Notes: generated by a model from the sequence alone, not told the origin. DNA of 64,000 nt from Ostrinia nubilalis (GCF_963855985.1 NC_087100.1:283001-347000), one strand, 5' to 3'; positions 32,742-46,900 are shown, numbered from the stretch's first letter. Numbers and translations are program-made.

Positions 32742-35078
32742 GTTTTTACTGTCTCACATGATCATTTACATTTAACTCTCACTGTGGAATCGCCGTGCAC
32801 TGGAAATTATGGTTCAAGAATCACCGCCAGCACAGGTTTACAAGGCTTCGGCATTTCCAAAAAACGAGTAGGATAAAAGAATGTTAAAAAACTAGTCTTT
32901 TGCAAAGGAAATCCTGAAAGTCTGACATTCGGGTCAGTAGTCGATCCGCCTCCGCGTTGACGCAACGCTTCGTTCAGAGAAGCGAGCGCAGCCCCCACCC
33001 CTATCAGCGTCATACACTGTGACGTCACAGCATGACGCAGCTGAATGTGCCGACAAGGTTGTCTGTAGGTAATAGGAACAGGAACAACATTTTTTTTGGA
33101 AATCAAAAGAGACGTGATCTTTCAACACTAGGGGTAAAAGTATCAAGTTCTTCGCTTAGAGCTTAAAGCTCACGGACTTAAAAAAATTAAATGACAATAC
33201 TCGACAAAGACTCTACAATTTTAAATAGGTAGAACAACGTTTTTTCACATGCTTGCAACATGTAGGTACATACCTAATAGTTTACAGTTGAAATATGGTA
33301 TGAAAATGTACCAAATTGTATGTGTTTTATATGGCGGTTTTAGATTAATTCAGAAGTAGCAGACCTATCTCAAGGGCATTGTTCTATTTAGCGCAGCGTG
33401 GGCCAGGAGCATAATATATTGATTACTCAGGCGCTTAATTGGTATCGTACATGCGATTAGTCACACTCACACCATCCTTCTCCTAACTGTTGCACTGACA
33501 TATCTGCGCGTGAACGATCGAGATCAAGTATCAGTTTCCAAGCAAACTAGTTCTGAAGTAATCTAAATTTGAGGCGAGCTTACGACTGGAATTGCAAGTA
33601 TATTTGCTTTATGGCTATAAACGTAGGCACTTATTTATCTTTTTGTTATTAAGAATACACTAATGGAGACGTAATTAGTCAAGATTTTACGTTATAAAAA
33701 GTGCTTAATACTTTTCGGCAATAAAAAATAAGTAAGTAAGAAAAAGTTACCATTACTTTTATCAGCGAAAGTTTTGAACAGAAACACAACAATAGAAAGT
33801 TACAGATTATGATAAATATTTTGTTAAAATATGCCGAGAATAATAAAATGCAGTTAGTGAAGCGTTACCGAGATTTAGTGCCGTGATAAGGGAGGACAAA
33901 AAGTGCCATTTGCGAGGCTTTGAAGGCAACCTCAAGCTGTCAATGTTAATGAGGGTGCGAAGATTTAATCTCATGAATGAAGTTCGGTTTCACAATAACG
34001 GAATGTTTATTGCGGCCATTCTGCCCCACGCAACTCGCACCAACTTGCCGGGCGTCGACACCCTTGACTAACAACTCTGGAATTTATTAAAAAAACTAAA
34101 CAATGCGAGCTAATCTCAACTGTAATTTGCGAGAAAGCTCTCCCGGCGGGAAGCCTTTTTTGCCGCTCATCAATGAACGTGGAGATCAAAGGGACCACTG
34201 CGAGAGGAATGTTGCGAAATGTCTGACGAAAAACAAACGAACTCTTACCTACCGGAGATTATAAATGGTTATCTTCCACAGATAATAATGTCTGGTGAAA
34301 TAACCGTGCTAGTTGCTAATGCGAGAAGCACTGTGTACACTTAGATTTGAAGGTAATGTAATAGATAATGTTAGTGATAACTACATAGTTTATAGTCCGA
34401 TAAAAAATTACAACTTATAATGACATTTGAATTTCAAAGCTGTATGTTTTCCAAATAAAGAAAAAAAAGTCAATAAATTGAAATATTTTTATATTGCGGT
34501 CCGTATTATGAATGCTACACACCAGTAATAATTGATCATAGAGATTGCATTATACTTCTGTAACTGTTGCTATGTATTCACTTCGTTTATTGTAGTACTC
34601 GTATCAAGCGTCTATCTGATCTGTATTTTAGACGTCAATGTAAATCCGTAAAACCGCAGAGCATTAACAAATAATGTAAAAACTCGATCGATGGTGTAGA
34701 TATGCGTTTTCGTGGAGTCATTGTTCCGAGTGAGTAACCGCGGCTGCGCGGGCGTCTGCACGTAGGCCCGAAACGGCCTCATGCATAGTCATCAGTCATC
34801 ACTGTCACGGCGACGGACTACTGATGAGGGTCCGAACTGCCTGATAGCAGTTGTGGCCGAAAGCTTGAAATTTGGGTGGAAATGGTTGATGTTAGGTTAC
34901 GTATTAATTTCAATATGTCATAATTTTGTAGATTAATTTTTATGTGCAAGACCCATAAAATCAGTTCATTTCTTCAAGAAATGTGTATATTATTGATTAG
35001 CAATATGCCATTCCATTGACTTGCAACGAAATAAAAGATCTATTTTTTATTTTAGATTGTTTTATGTCTATGTCCTTA
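32742..35078. other. no gene seen
   Basis: No supported coding region and no bounded repeat. Several short open frames occur on both strands without recognisable motifs. Confidence 0.3.
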
Positions 35079-35319
35079 TCTATACTAATATAATCAATGC
35101 GAAAGTAACTCTGTCTGTCTGTCTGTCTTTCTGTCTGTCTCTCTTTCACGCCTAAACCACTGAACCGATTTTGATGAAATTTGGCATAGAGATAGTTTGA
35201 GTCCCGGGAAAGGACATAGGATAGGTTTTATCCCCGTTTTTGAAACAGGGACGCGCGCGATAAAGTTTTTATGTGACAGACAAAATTCCACGCGGGCGAA
35301 GCTGCGGGCGGAAAGCTAG
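35079..35319 (+). mobile_element. non-autonomous Helitron (Lep1-like), second copy
   Basis: It starts TCTATACTAATATAATCAATG, has a GTCT microsatellite at about 35112-35142, shares GTCCCGGGAAAGGACATAGG and GGGACGCGCGCGATAAAG with the copy at 4981, and ends with the GCGGGCGAAGCTGCGGGC hairpin and CTAG. Same family, with a few substitutions. Confidence 0.75.
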
Positions 35320-35867
35320 TGGTATTATAAAATGTAGAGCAAATTAGGAACATTAAGTAATTTTTAGCTTTTTTAAGTTACATTACGACAATAAAGACGT
35401 AAGTAGAACGGTTTTAGCATAAACGGGGACTTCCTTGGAAGATCCAAAGAGCTTTATTTTCACTACAAGATCTAGATAAGGGGAAATCTGTTCTAGAGAT
35501 CTCAAAAGATTAGAAGTCAGGACAATATGTAATTTTCCTCGTGGACAAAGTTTAGGCTTGAATCATTTCCCGCGAATGACCACGCAGAGGATTTTCAGAC
35601 AAACATTTCCAACTTCCATAATGACTTGGACGACAACAGAATAACGTAGTGGTGTGGTAATATCATTGATGTCAAGTAACGTTTGTTTGTCTTATCACTA
35701 TGTTAACATAATATGAGGCGCTGTACAATGTATTGTTCAACTTACAAATATGTTACAAACTACTGCAATTTAACAAAACTACGCATTTATTTGTTTTTGG
35801 TTTAGGCTCAGTTCAATGTAATTTATTGATAACTTGATGTAGAAGGTATCCTCTACAGAAAAAATAT

Positions 35868-35990
35868 TCTTTCTTTCTTCTTCTTTCTTTTTCAGCCAAA
35901 TGACGTCCACTGCTGGACAAAGGCCTCCCCCGCTGCCCGCATCCAGGCTCTTCCCGCGACCTTTACCAGATCGTCGGTCCACCTAGTAGG
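35868..35990 (-). pseudogene. RTE-type LINE 3' end with microsatellite tail
   Basis: The minus strand encodes PTRWTDDLVKVAGRAWMRAA, then GEAFVQQWTSFG and a stop. The usual segment between them is deleted. A TTTC/TTC-rich microsatellite tail at 35868-35892 follows the stop. A 5'-truncated dead LINE. Confidence 0.7.
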
Positions 35991-36015
35991 AGAAAAAATA
36001 TAGTTTTCTCTAAAC

Positions 36016-36232
36016 CAGTGTTCCGCAAACTATTTTGTGTTCAAGGTCATCTAGAAAAACTCATTTTTTGGAGGTACACCACAAATGAAAAATCAATTTT
36101 AAAGTAATTACTGTTGTTAGTCATACCCTTACCTTACTTAGTACTAAAAATATATTTATAAGATAACCTTATTTTTCCGAGGCACGCCATCTAACGACAA
36201 CGCGGCAACGGTGCACCCTTTGCGGAACACTG
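36016..36232. mobile_element. hAT-type MITE with 8-bp target duplication
   Basis: The ends CAGTGTTCCGCAAAC and TTTGCGGAACACTG are terminal inverted repeats of the CAGTG type found in hAT elements. They are flanked by CTCTAAAC (36008-36015) and CTCTAGAC (36233-36240), an 8-bp target duplication with one change. The size of 217 bp and lack of coding mark a non-autonomous element. Confidence 0.8.
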
Positions 36233-36365
36233 CTCTAGACTCTAGCAACACAATGGAGAACTAATACGTACTCAAATTAAAGCTATAATTGAAATCCACA
36301 CACTATTGTAATTTTCTATCTTAAAATGTAATGTAAAAGTAATCTAATTTTATTGAGTGACTTAT

Positions 36366-36615
36366 GCTGGATTTCTATATTCAATCCTAATCCAAATTAT
36401 ACGGATTTGGATTGTCAACTGTCAAATTTTAATATGTTTTTGGCCAAAATAACTGCGGTTTTTGATGTTTTTACATTTTTATATTGTTTATAAGACTATT
36501 TAAACAATATTAAAGTGTAAATGCATCGAAAATTTTGGAAATATAATCTAAAACTGAATTCAATTTGACAGTTGTAATCCGGATTTGGACAAGGATTGAA
36601 TATGGGAATCGGGCG
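36366..36615. mobile_element. 250-bp MITE
   Basis: Imperfect terminal inverted repeats share ATATTCAATCCT and a TCCAAAT continuation, with a further internal pair TTGTCAACTGTCAAATT / AATTTGACAGTTGTAAT. The interior is AT-rich and non-coding. Confidence 0.6.
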
Positions 36616-36799
36616 TTAATAAGTTGTGACAATTTTATTTTTTGCATAAACAAAACTCTTACATTAGTTCCTTAGAGATTGGATTAGGATTGGATTACAT
36701 ACTAGATTGACGTATTTTGCATTGTCTTCCTTATCCAAGTTCCTCTACATAAATGATTTTTTAGAAATGTGGATCTTCGTAGTAACAATTTTCCATCCT

Positions 36800-37060
36800 A
36801 TCACCACCCAAGTCACGTCGATACCCGAGAAACTAAGTCAAGCGCGTGCCACGGTCGACTTCTAGATGGGTGACCGTTGGTTTCCATTGACGCAAGACCG
36901 GTTACTCCCCAGGTTCGGGGCAAAAGTGTGACATCACGGAGTCTGACACCGCCTCGTCATAGGGCCACCTGTGTGCGGTGAGCGGGTGACGTTGACAACA
37001 GTTTGCAAAACTTCCGCAGCGTCGGAATGAAGGCCGAAAACAGTCTAAAGTCTATTTGTG
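36800..37060 (+). repeat. 5S rRNA-derived SINE-like sequence
   Basis: CCCGAGAAACTAAGTCAAGC and TTCTAGATGGGTGACCGTTG correspond in order and spacing to the internal promoter part of insect 5S rRNA (GAAGTTAAGCAAC ... ACTTGGATGGGTGACCG). The rest of the 5S sequence is not conserved, so this is not a working 5S gene. A trailing segment includes GTCTGACACCGCCTC. It is best read as a SINE3-like retroposon or a 5S-derived repeat; the ends are approximate. Confidence 0.5.
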
Positions 37061-37189
37061 AATACATTTCATGTGAAGTCTTCCTTTTAGGAAAGAATGC
37101 TAATATTTCTACACTCACAATGGGAATCATTTTAAAGAATGTAGATTATGAAGTTTGAAGAACTTTAAAGCTTAGGGCAGGAACAATCC

Positions 37190-37312
37190 ATGTAGTGAAG
37201 GTCGCGGGAAGCACAAAGATGCAGGAAGCTCAGCTGCGCAGGAACGTTATGGAAATGATTTCCAGGAAATTCTTGGGGGAGGCCTTTGTCCCGCAGTTGA
37301 CGTCGTTTGGTG
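37190..37312 (+). pseudogene. RTE-type LINE 3' end, degenerate
   Basis: The frame from about 37192 reads VVKVAGSTKMQEAQ, then later GEAFVPQLTSFGE, the diverged end of an RTE reverse-transcriptase frame. The start is truncated and the copy has many substitutions. Confidence 0.6.
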
Positions 37313-39862
37313 AAGAACGCGATAGAGTGTTTAAAAGTATAGGTCAGTGGTTTATTTATGTGTAACTTTGGAGTTATTTGCTTTAAGTAGGATAGGAAAT
37401 TGTATAAATTTTGGATTTTATTTCACCCTTCATATGGATTTAATTTTGGTTATCAATTACTATTTATGATAATACCAGTAACTATAAAGTGATTGCTGTA
37501 ATATTACTCGTTTACTATATCTGGTGACAAGCTAAACATCCTTTTGAATAATATTTGTAATTTGAGTTATCTGTTACAAGTAATCAGCGAAAATAGATTG
37601 GAGAACTTAGTATATCTACCATATTTACAGAACACTGGTTGCATTGATGAGCGTCATATCACGTTTCTTCGTAAAACCTAAATAACAACGCTAATGCATC
37701 ATACGCGGTTAGATTCTTAATGATGACACTATTTACGTAGTTTGAGGGATTTACTTAGAACATAGGCAATATAATACACCGGTACTTAACTGTTTAGATG
37801 ACTGCCATAATATTTATAAATTATGACGAGAGAGCAAAAGCTCATCCGTTTCTAGTTCATGCGAATAGATAAGTCAGTATTTACGCACGTTATTTCAGTA
37901 ATCATTGTTCTATGACCCCTGTAATGAGTAATCTTCTTCTGTATTTTATTGCAGTAAAAAAGTTTCTATGTAAGTTTTGAAGACACAATGTCGAACAAAA
38001 TGGGTGGGCGAGGTACTTATTGTTTTTTAATCGTTATTGATAATTTGCTATGACTGGATATCACAATCATCGATCTTAATCTCATAAAAATATCTGCTGC
38101 TGAAATTATGTAGGTACCTACCTACCTAAAGAGAAGGATTCATTCCTAAGGATGTCAACGGGACACTATTCATATGCCTCCGCTCTATCTTTCAGACAGA
38201 AAACTGGAATTTTTAGATTAATAAATTGGCTCTAAATTGGTTGTTTTTGGCCTAAGTTTTTTTTATTTCAAAGAATCTAGTGACGAATTTGACGTCGCTG
38301 AATCTAGAATTATGTGTTTCCAAATAAATTTTGCATATTAACTAACCTAACCTTGAAATTCTCTACGTTGAGAATCACTGACAGGTTTAATTTAGTGGGT
38401 AATAGTCGCACGATCCGTCAAGGCTGCGCGTGCGTTGCTCTTGCTAGCGCCACATTAGAGACATTTTGTTCATAAATGCAAATGATAAACGAACTTTTAC
38501 AAATCTTATAATAAACATGCAATTAGCCTTATGAATTTGCTAATTTGTTTAATTTGTGACTTGCTATTACCGAAAATTGAAAAAAAAGGTAGGTAATAAT
38601 TATTTAAGAGTTCCATCAATCAAGAGGGGAAAGATTCATGAATCATCTTAGATTGTTCATGGGTCTTTAAGGAAATGTATGTACAACAATGCAATGTAAG
38701 CAATGTAAAAAATGTTAAAGTTGTTAAATAAACTTTTATTATTTATTATTTTATTATTTATTATTATTATTTACAGATATATCAGTTGCAGGATATCAGG
38801 AGTAAGCGAGACAGACTTGTTCTCTGAAAATGAATGCGGAATGCACACGCACGCGTCACAAAGTGGCGGCCAACTACCAACTGGCATGTGATGTGAGGAA
38901 TTATTTTTCAGTGTTTCAGTCAAGCGGATGCAAGTGTTATTATAATTCAAAAATAAGATTTTACCCAACTAAATAAAACTGGAAATGTTTATGTTATTAT
39001 TATTGACGAGTTCAATGAGAGTGAAGTAGTGAACCTAAAGTATTAACAGTACAATTGACCAGTATCGACATAAAAACTGAAATAGCTATTGACATATTTT
39101 CGTTCAAAATAGAAGCTGAAAAGGGTATATTATTATTCATACGTGTCGAATTGGTAAGGTAATTATCGCTTTTGAAACAAAAATCTTAATACAATTCTCA
39201 GATTAATACAGTCCATGTATTACGAGTACGTTGCTACAAAATGTAATAGGTATGTCATGACTTACATGATGTAAGTTACATCCCAAACTATGGATGTTAT
39301 TTATAAAAAAGGATTACTTTCTTGTGCAACGTTTATTTATTTCATTACATAAGTTTAAACCTTTTTATTAAATGATTCATTAACAACAAATATTAAAATC
39401 AACATGATGTAATCTGTAGTTTTTTTTCCAATAAAGATAAATAAAAACAATAATAATATGTTATGATGTGTCATATACATTGATTGTCATAGTTATGTGA
39501 ATTACTTCATCTTAGTAATTTCTATGAGTCAAAAATTTAGCAAAAATTTTTCTACGTCAGTCTTACAGTCATAAGGATAATCAGTTTCATAACTGTGCTT
39601 AATCCACGTAGCCTCGCAGTAAACGACCACGTTAGAAGCCAAACGATAACATTAGGGCTTTCCTTTTGTCCTAAACTAGGGAAAAACTTACAGTAAATGA
39701 CTGTGTTGCCACATTCATGACATTTAAGGGAAGCTAAGCTTGCAAACTCACGACGCACTGAGATTTATTATTTCACTCCTTTCCCCAGAGCTTAATAAAT
39801 CGCTAATTTTAAAGCACGTGTATTTTTTCATGAAATTTTAATTTAGTTTTCCATGACTTTTG
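37313..39862. other. no gene seen
   Basis: AT-rich DNA with a low-complexity TTA/TTTA stretch at 38727-38775. No domain-bearing frame and no bounded element. Confidence 0.3.
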
Positions 39863-39988
39863 GGCTGAGTTGCACACTTGCATCAGCTACTTTGGACCGT
39901 AACTTTGACAATAACCGGTGTTTTTTGTATAGAGTCTGACAGATTTTAGACATTTGTTAAAGTCAATGTAAGATGGTGTAACACAGCC
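39863..39988 (-). mobile_element. MITE, GGTTGCACCA family, copy 2
   Basis: It begins GGCTGAGTTGCAC and ends GATGGTGTAACACAGCC. The interior ACCGGTGTTTTTTGTAT is the inverse complement of the copy at 10901-11027. Confidence 0.7.
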
Positions 39989-40924
39989 TTAGAGTTTGAG
40001 TTCTGAAAAGCTGCCTCTACGCTTTTAACGTTCGATGGTCGCGTGTCAAGACATTTATAAAGTGTGAGTAATCATCAAAATACGACGTGGAAAAACGGTA
40101 ATCGGCCAGAGATCTGGTTGATTCACCGCTGATCATGGTGTCTCTCCTACACTGCGCAAAAAGTGATCGCTATTTCTTGGTATCAATTGAGTATCAAGTG
40201 TGGATTACCTGGATGACTGTGTTGCATAAGAAGGATTAATTAATACCATTTCGAATGCTAAGCTGATAACGTCATACTAGAACAGAAGGAGATAGGAGGC
40301 AGAGGAGATATAACATCGATTTAGCAAATTGAAACAATATGTAGAGTTCTGAGACGCCTAACTACAATGTTTTTGTTTATTTCAGACGAGGAACTTTCGC
40401 TAGATAGATATTCAGACAGTCATCTGATTTTCTATCTAGCAACTTTTCTATTTTATTTTCTTGATTGAATAAGGTTTTCAAGCGATAACATAGAAACATT
40501 ATCGTAAAATATTTAAACAAATTAAACTGCCTTAAAAAATACTGACGTTCAAAACATTTTAAGTGCTTGGTTTTTCATGTTTTTGTGGTATTTTGTAAAT
40601 CAGGTTACCTACATCATATAAGCTCGCGTGGCAAACTCATTGGGTCATTGTAAAATCTACAAAAAATCTTCATCAAGTAAAACACGCGCCAAGTCACGGG
40701 GAAATCCTGGCAACAGGTATGAATGTAATTAATGTATGAGACACGTCGCGTGCGCGCCACGAGACGCGGCGCCGCGCTGTCTGCGCGCGCGCGCCAAAGC
40801 ACAGCAAACACGCATTCAGTAGTCTAACTTCTTACGTATGCGTTAAAAATAAAATATTTAAGTAACAAGTTGGCTTAATTGATTGAATTTGAAGAAAACA
40901 ATGTATCAGTTGTGGGCACATGTG

Positions 40925-40975
40925 GGAGGCCTATGGTCAGCAGTGGACGACCTGTGGCTGAAATGATGATGAATG
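40925..40975 (+). pseudogene. RTE-type LINE tail fragment
   Basis: One frame reads WEAYGQQWTTCG and a stop, then an ATG-rich microsatellite (ATGATGATGA). This is the extreme 3' end of an RTE LINE. Very short. Confidence 0.5.
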
Positions 40976-43900
40976 TATCGATCAAGTCAATGTTTTAGTC
41001 TTATTTACAGCCGTAAGATTTCAAAGTTTATTTTAATAAAAGCAACATTTTGTGAAAATGATATGAAAAATATGTATTTGCAGAACGAATTCATATGTTG
41101 GTTCCTACCATTTTACTAGCAAAGATTAGGAATTTGTAAATTTCCATGAGTTTATAATCAACGAATTACCATAGACAACCCGAAATTTTAAAAAAACTTG
41201 AAGTTTCTGAACAGATTTTTATTATGTCCTCGACGTTCGCGGTCGTTATTACATTGAATCATGCAGCATCCACATCCCAACAGCGACGCGTGCGCAGAAC
41301 AGGATCTACGAGGAAACTGGCGCTCGGACTAGCGATAATTGCTCCGGCCATTACGTAACATTGATTAACACACTAAATGAACAAGATCTTGAAAGTTGTA
41401 GACGGAATTGTCCTCATTTTTAACGTATCTTATTTAAATTAAATGTCGTTATAGTTACATCCCATATCCGTGTCTATGGACGTCATGAAATCTACAATAA
41501 CGTAAGTTAAAAATACATTTCACTAAATATGTAGTCACTGTTAGTATCCTCTTACGAGTAATATTGAATAATCGTCTCGAATGTATTAAATCATTTTGAT
41601 TGTCTTCCCCTGAGATCGTATTTAAACAAATCTACCCATGGCGGTTGAAAAAATAAAATCATGTGTGTGTATGTGAAATAAATACTTTTCTTACATCAGG
41701 CGTAATAATGCGTGGTTACTTAATAAAGATCATACGATTTGAGTAAATAGAACAGAGTTTGGTTGCGGCCTCCTTCGCGGGCAACGGACACGCGTTTTAC
41801 GCGCCGTGGCCACGCGCCATACTGACTCACTGCCAACTAATATCATAATTTATGTACACGTTACTTCAATGATGCAAAACAGAATTCGATGAATAAACGT
41901 GAGAAAAATGACTGTTTTTTTTATCTTTATTTGGGACAACAAACAGTTACATTGAGGGCTTATGTACTAAGTCTTAATCATTTGAAAATTTTGTAACAAT
42001 GCAACCAGCACCATTGTCCGACGTCGTCATCAAAACTAAACAATTACTACAAACTAGGTCAGATCATAATCATAAACAAGATCGGTAGTCATCCCAATGG
42101 CCTAACTTATTTAACCATAGTACTGATACAATGATAGCTTTATTCACTACCCGTGGTAGTAACTAAGTAGTAAAATATCCAAACTTAATAATGTTTATGC
42201 CATTTTAAATTTAGGTAAAAATTATGTCAGGTCGTTGATGTCTTTTCTATGTAAAATAACAAATAAATAAACACATTTTCATATTAATTTCTAAGAAATC
42301 ATACCCACAGTAAGTAAGTCATACCCACAGTAAGTAAGTCTGAGAATATGAGATACAATAGGACCTAAACTATTTTTCAAGTTTAGTTGCTGAGTGATAT
42401 GGGTTTTTCACGCGTAGTTCAAAAGTCGCGGGCATAGCTAGTAAACATTTAAAATACGAGTATTTCTTAAAATTACAAAGTATGATACCTTACTACGTAA
42501 GAAGTGTCATAAGTACGTACATACGTAGATATCAGATAGTGCCGTTCGTCCCCGAATATTTCACATTATTTGTTTTATGATAGCGGTACGTGGAGATGAA
42601 ATGCGTTAAATAATCGTGTTTCATTTCCACGTAAGGTACGAGTGGCGCGAGGTGGTGCGGCCGGCCAATCCGCACTTTTTGCTAACTGGGACAGCCATTT
42701 TGGGAAAAACAATGCGAGTGATGTTTCACAATACCGGACTTTAGTGGTGGAAATTTTGTGGAGATATCCAATGCAAAATCCTATCTGCCTAAAGGTGTTG
42801 TTTACACTTAATAAATACCAATAAGGCTTAATTCCTAGAAGACCTGCGGTCAAACGTACGTTGTATTAGATCACCCAGGCTCACCCATGTTATTTTCATA
42901 CAAGTGAAAAAACCTTTTGGGATTAAAGATGACAAAAAATAAGATCGAATCCAAACATTCGAGATTACAAAGCGTACAAACATAATAATTATAGTAAAAG
43001 CAACGTCTTGTATACCAAACGCAACGACGGACTTTGAATGTATATCACAGTAAGTAATATTTCTATTAAACATCACCTCATTGGTATCTTGAAAATCATG
43101 TGAAGGCCTCGTGTAATTGGTCGGAACTGAAATGCATCGCACCATAGTGGCGTGATCGACAGCAATTTCTGCTGCCTTTGTAAGTACATACATATTAATT
43201 AACAGCATTTCATCACTGATGATAGTCTTGCGTACTGCATATTAATTAATATACGAGTGAAATAAAAAATACACATGTAAGAACTCACCATGTCATATTT
43301 TCCTCAGTAGGCCCACTACACAATGTCAAAAATTTTTTTTAAACACTTAACTTTGTCACTTTTAAACTTGGTGTGATGGTGTCCCTCAACAAAAACTTGT
43401 AATATCCAACTTCCACGGTATTCAACTGTTATTCATTACACTTCTATATATAATATAAAACTGAAACGATCTCGGAGATGATACACCCACCAATACTCCA
43501 AAGCAAATGCTCGAATTGTGTGTCAAAAGACTTTTGATCGACTTTATCAAAACAAAGCAGTACGCGTCCGTGCCAAAAACATAAGTGAAAAGGTCACGCA
43601 TTGCGCCCGCGCCGATCGAAAAAAGATTTTCCGTTTACTCATCGCACCTACGCTTTCTACAAACTAGTTCAGTGACCGCGGGAAACCCAGTGTTTCATAA
43701 CCATTACAATGTTTACATTCTCTGAAAAATGGCGGTGTTTGCTCTATGTAGTCATGTAATAAGACCAGAATAATAGAAGAACACAAGAAGTTTTCGTGTA
43801 AAATTGATGATTAATTTAACGAATTTGTTAATTAGTATTTTGAGTTCCTACTCAATTCCTATTGATTTGTTTATGCATAGAAATGAATTCATTTTTATTC

Positions 43901-46900
43901 GATTCTTATTTTATGACAACAACAAATAAACATAACTCGCATATAAGGAAATATGCATTATAAGGAAATTAAAAATATAGCTAGCACTTACATGGTCTCG
44001 ATCTCTTCTTAGTTACTAACTGTAACAAACAAAAACAGCTTTATGAAAAAATTAAAAGTATGTGATACGTTTTATTGCACAGCCGACAGCATTTTAAGTC
44101 CATTTTTAAATCAGCCGTATTAGGTAAATTGTGCTGTCGACAATACATACATACAAAGATAGAGCCTGATTTATGAAAGAAAACCTTAAGTGAATCAATA
44201 ACTTAATGACTCATAAGTATAAGAGTTTAATCGTCCACTCGTATTTATCTTTCCCACAATATCACGAATATGAGTTCAAAGCTATTATTAAATCGGCTGT
44301 AAGTGAACATTTGGGTGTGTCACCTAGCATTTACATAGCAAGTCAAAGGCGCCGCCCGCAGGTATTGTCAGCCATACGTCTTCGAGATCGACCGTGATTT
44401 CAGGCTAAAGGGAATGCGTCAGGGGCTGGCGGAGTGAACGCGACAGGGAGGTAGTGACCACCAGGTAAATGAAATACATAAGGAAGCATTATAAAGACCA
44501 AATAATACACTAAGTAAATATACATAGATAAGTAATACTCAAATAAAATTTTGCTCTACATTCTCATCGGTTAAATTCGAATTAGATTTTGTTTGGCATT
44601 ATTAAAATGATAATCTAGATTATTCAATGATAGATCTTAATTTCTTATTAGAAAAACAACGTTAAACAATTTGACAAAATGGGACGCAAACCTGTCACGA
44701 TTTGGAGGGGATAATATTAATTTCATTGTTTTATTTATATACGTTTACATACACATTTAAACGGGCGTTTAGAAAGTCCCGTTACAATAGTCTATTTTAG
44801 TTTTCTGTGCAAAAATAGGTTCTTAGTCATCTGTTAATAACTAAGTAGTTTTAAAAAGAAAAGTTCAAAGTGGTCCCTCTATATAAGGCACGTTCCATAC
44901 GGCCACCCAGGCGGCAGGGGGTGACAAATGTTGTCACTCTACTTACGCTACGGGAATCGCAAGCAGCCGCGAGATCCGCATTGACTCATAACCTGAACAT
45001 TATTTCATGTCTATGGTTCCCATTGATTCACATCATCGATGACTCTACTATTCCTTTATTCTAATAGTTTGGTATACCCCAAGTTTGTTCCCGTCATTGA
45101 GTCAGTCGAAATATTGATTGTTATGCACAGAATAACATATGTATTATAACGAGTATTCGCAATGTTTCGTAGCCAAAAGTACGTGTTGCGGAAGTTGAGG
45201 TTTGTAGATACACCTACAGGATTTTAAGAATATGCTAATTCCTATTTTTACTTCACGTGACGAACATTTTAACGCGAATGGAAGGCAAAAGCTTCTACGA
45301 TAAAAACAAACAAGGCGTATTCGAGTTTTAATGACTTTTAGACGTTTAATTTGACTCAAAACTAATGTATGCTAACTCCCTAAAGTTACAACAAAACAAA
45401 CAAATGACTAATCAACAGATTAGTAAAACATGACTCGATCTAATCAGCATGCGAAATGCAGACTAGTGTAACTTTTTATAGCTTGTTTTACTTACGGCGA
45501 TACTCAAGTGAAATATTAAACAATAGCTTTGAAAGTGCAGGGGACTAAATTAGATAAAGTAACCTGCTATTTGTGCCTGAGCGAATAATTAACACAAGAT
45601 TATATTGTTTTAAAACTTTTAACAAGTGAATCAATCTTCCTCACTCGCTTGCCCACTTGATTTTTGTAGACATTTTTAGCGGATCTACTCTATTGGCCAT
45701 TGAGTTATTATGCTATTGGCCTAGCTTGGCTTTCAATCACTATAAACCTTTAAAATACTGTCTTCTTACTTGTTTATGATAATTAAAACATAGTGTACAG
45801 TTTATAGCAACAATTACTCTATCTTCTATCTCCATATTTAAAGCTACTATTGACCTAGGCTTCCATTCACTAAAAATACTATCAGTCATAAAAATCTAGA
45901 AGCCAGACAGACGTGGTTGGGTGATCAGTGCTTAAAATGCAGCCCTGCGCCGGTTCACAGAACGGACCCTGAAGGTTATCAGCCTGAACCGTTGCGGTTA
46001 CATTTGCTCGATTTGGGTCAACACGACCACCGACCACTACAATTCTCTTCGTAGCCGCCGAATAACTTACACAGCTCAGCACAGATTGCTTATTTTTAAA
46101 GCACTTAGCTCTGTGTATGTCTTAAGAGAATGATCAATGAATGCTTACAAAAGTCGAACGATTAGAGATATCGATCTGCCTAAAGAATATCAGAGCCGTC
46201 TACGGGTGTGTTATGAACTCCGGACATACCAGGCATAAGTGGACCCGTGACTTTTGCATGCATTGCATGTCAAGACTCTATTAATGCGAATGCATTGTGA
46301 GGAGAGTCATCATTGGATGCGGTTAGAAAGGAGTTGGCAAAAAGATCATGTCGCCTGCATGAAGTCCGGGCCGTGGGAGAGTGACGCACCGGAAGCGGGC
46401 ACATGCCGTGCGCGGGCGCAGCCAGAGAAAAAAGGCACAAGATGCCTCTCCGGTGATCCAATGCCAATTGTAGCAGGACAGCCAGGATACCTTATTATTA
46501 GTCTAAGCCCTTAGGCGGTGTTTTTCTATTTTGTTAATTTAGTTTGAACGCTCATTATTTTCTACTTTAACTAATTTTGAAATGAAAATTTTGGGATATT
46601 ATTGGTTCTGACACCCCGACTATTAATGGGTTTCAAATCCTACTCTTGACTTATGCATGTAAAGCATTTTTTAATGTAATAGCCCTTCAATCTTTTTATG
46701 ATTATTGATACTGTAAATTCATATTACGATAAACTTTATAAAGTTTATTTAGGTGTTTTTTTGCATTAACTAAGTAAATAATTGGAAAGAGTTGTCAAAC
46801 ATACATACTCATAGATTCTAACTAACCGATTAATATCTTAGTGTGTAAGTACCTCCGAATAAATCGAACCACATCAACTACAGATCTACACTAAAATAGT

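Noticed and set aside
42828..43208. A 126-codon minus frame
   Set aside because: AT-rich composition, no motif, and no support from context; the length is within chance for this amount of DNA.
45882..46082. A 66-codon minus frame with moderate GC
   Set aside because: No recognisable motif and no splice-linked neighbours could be identified.
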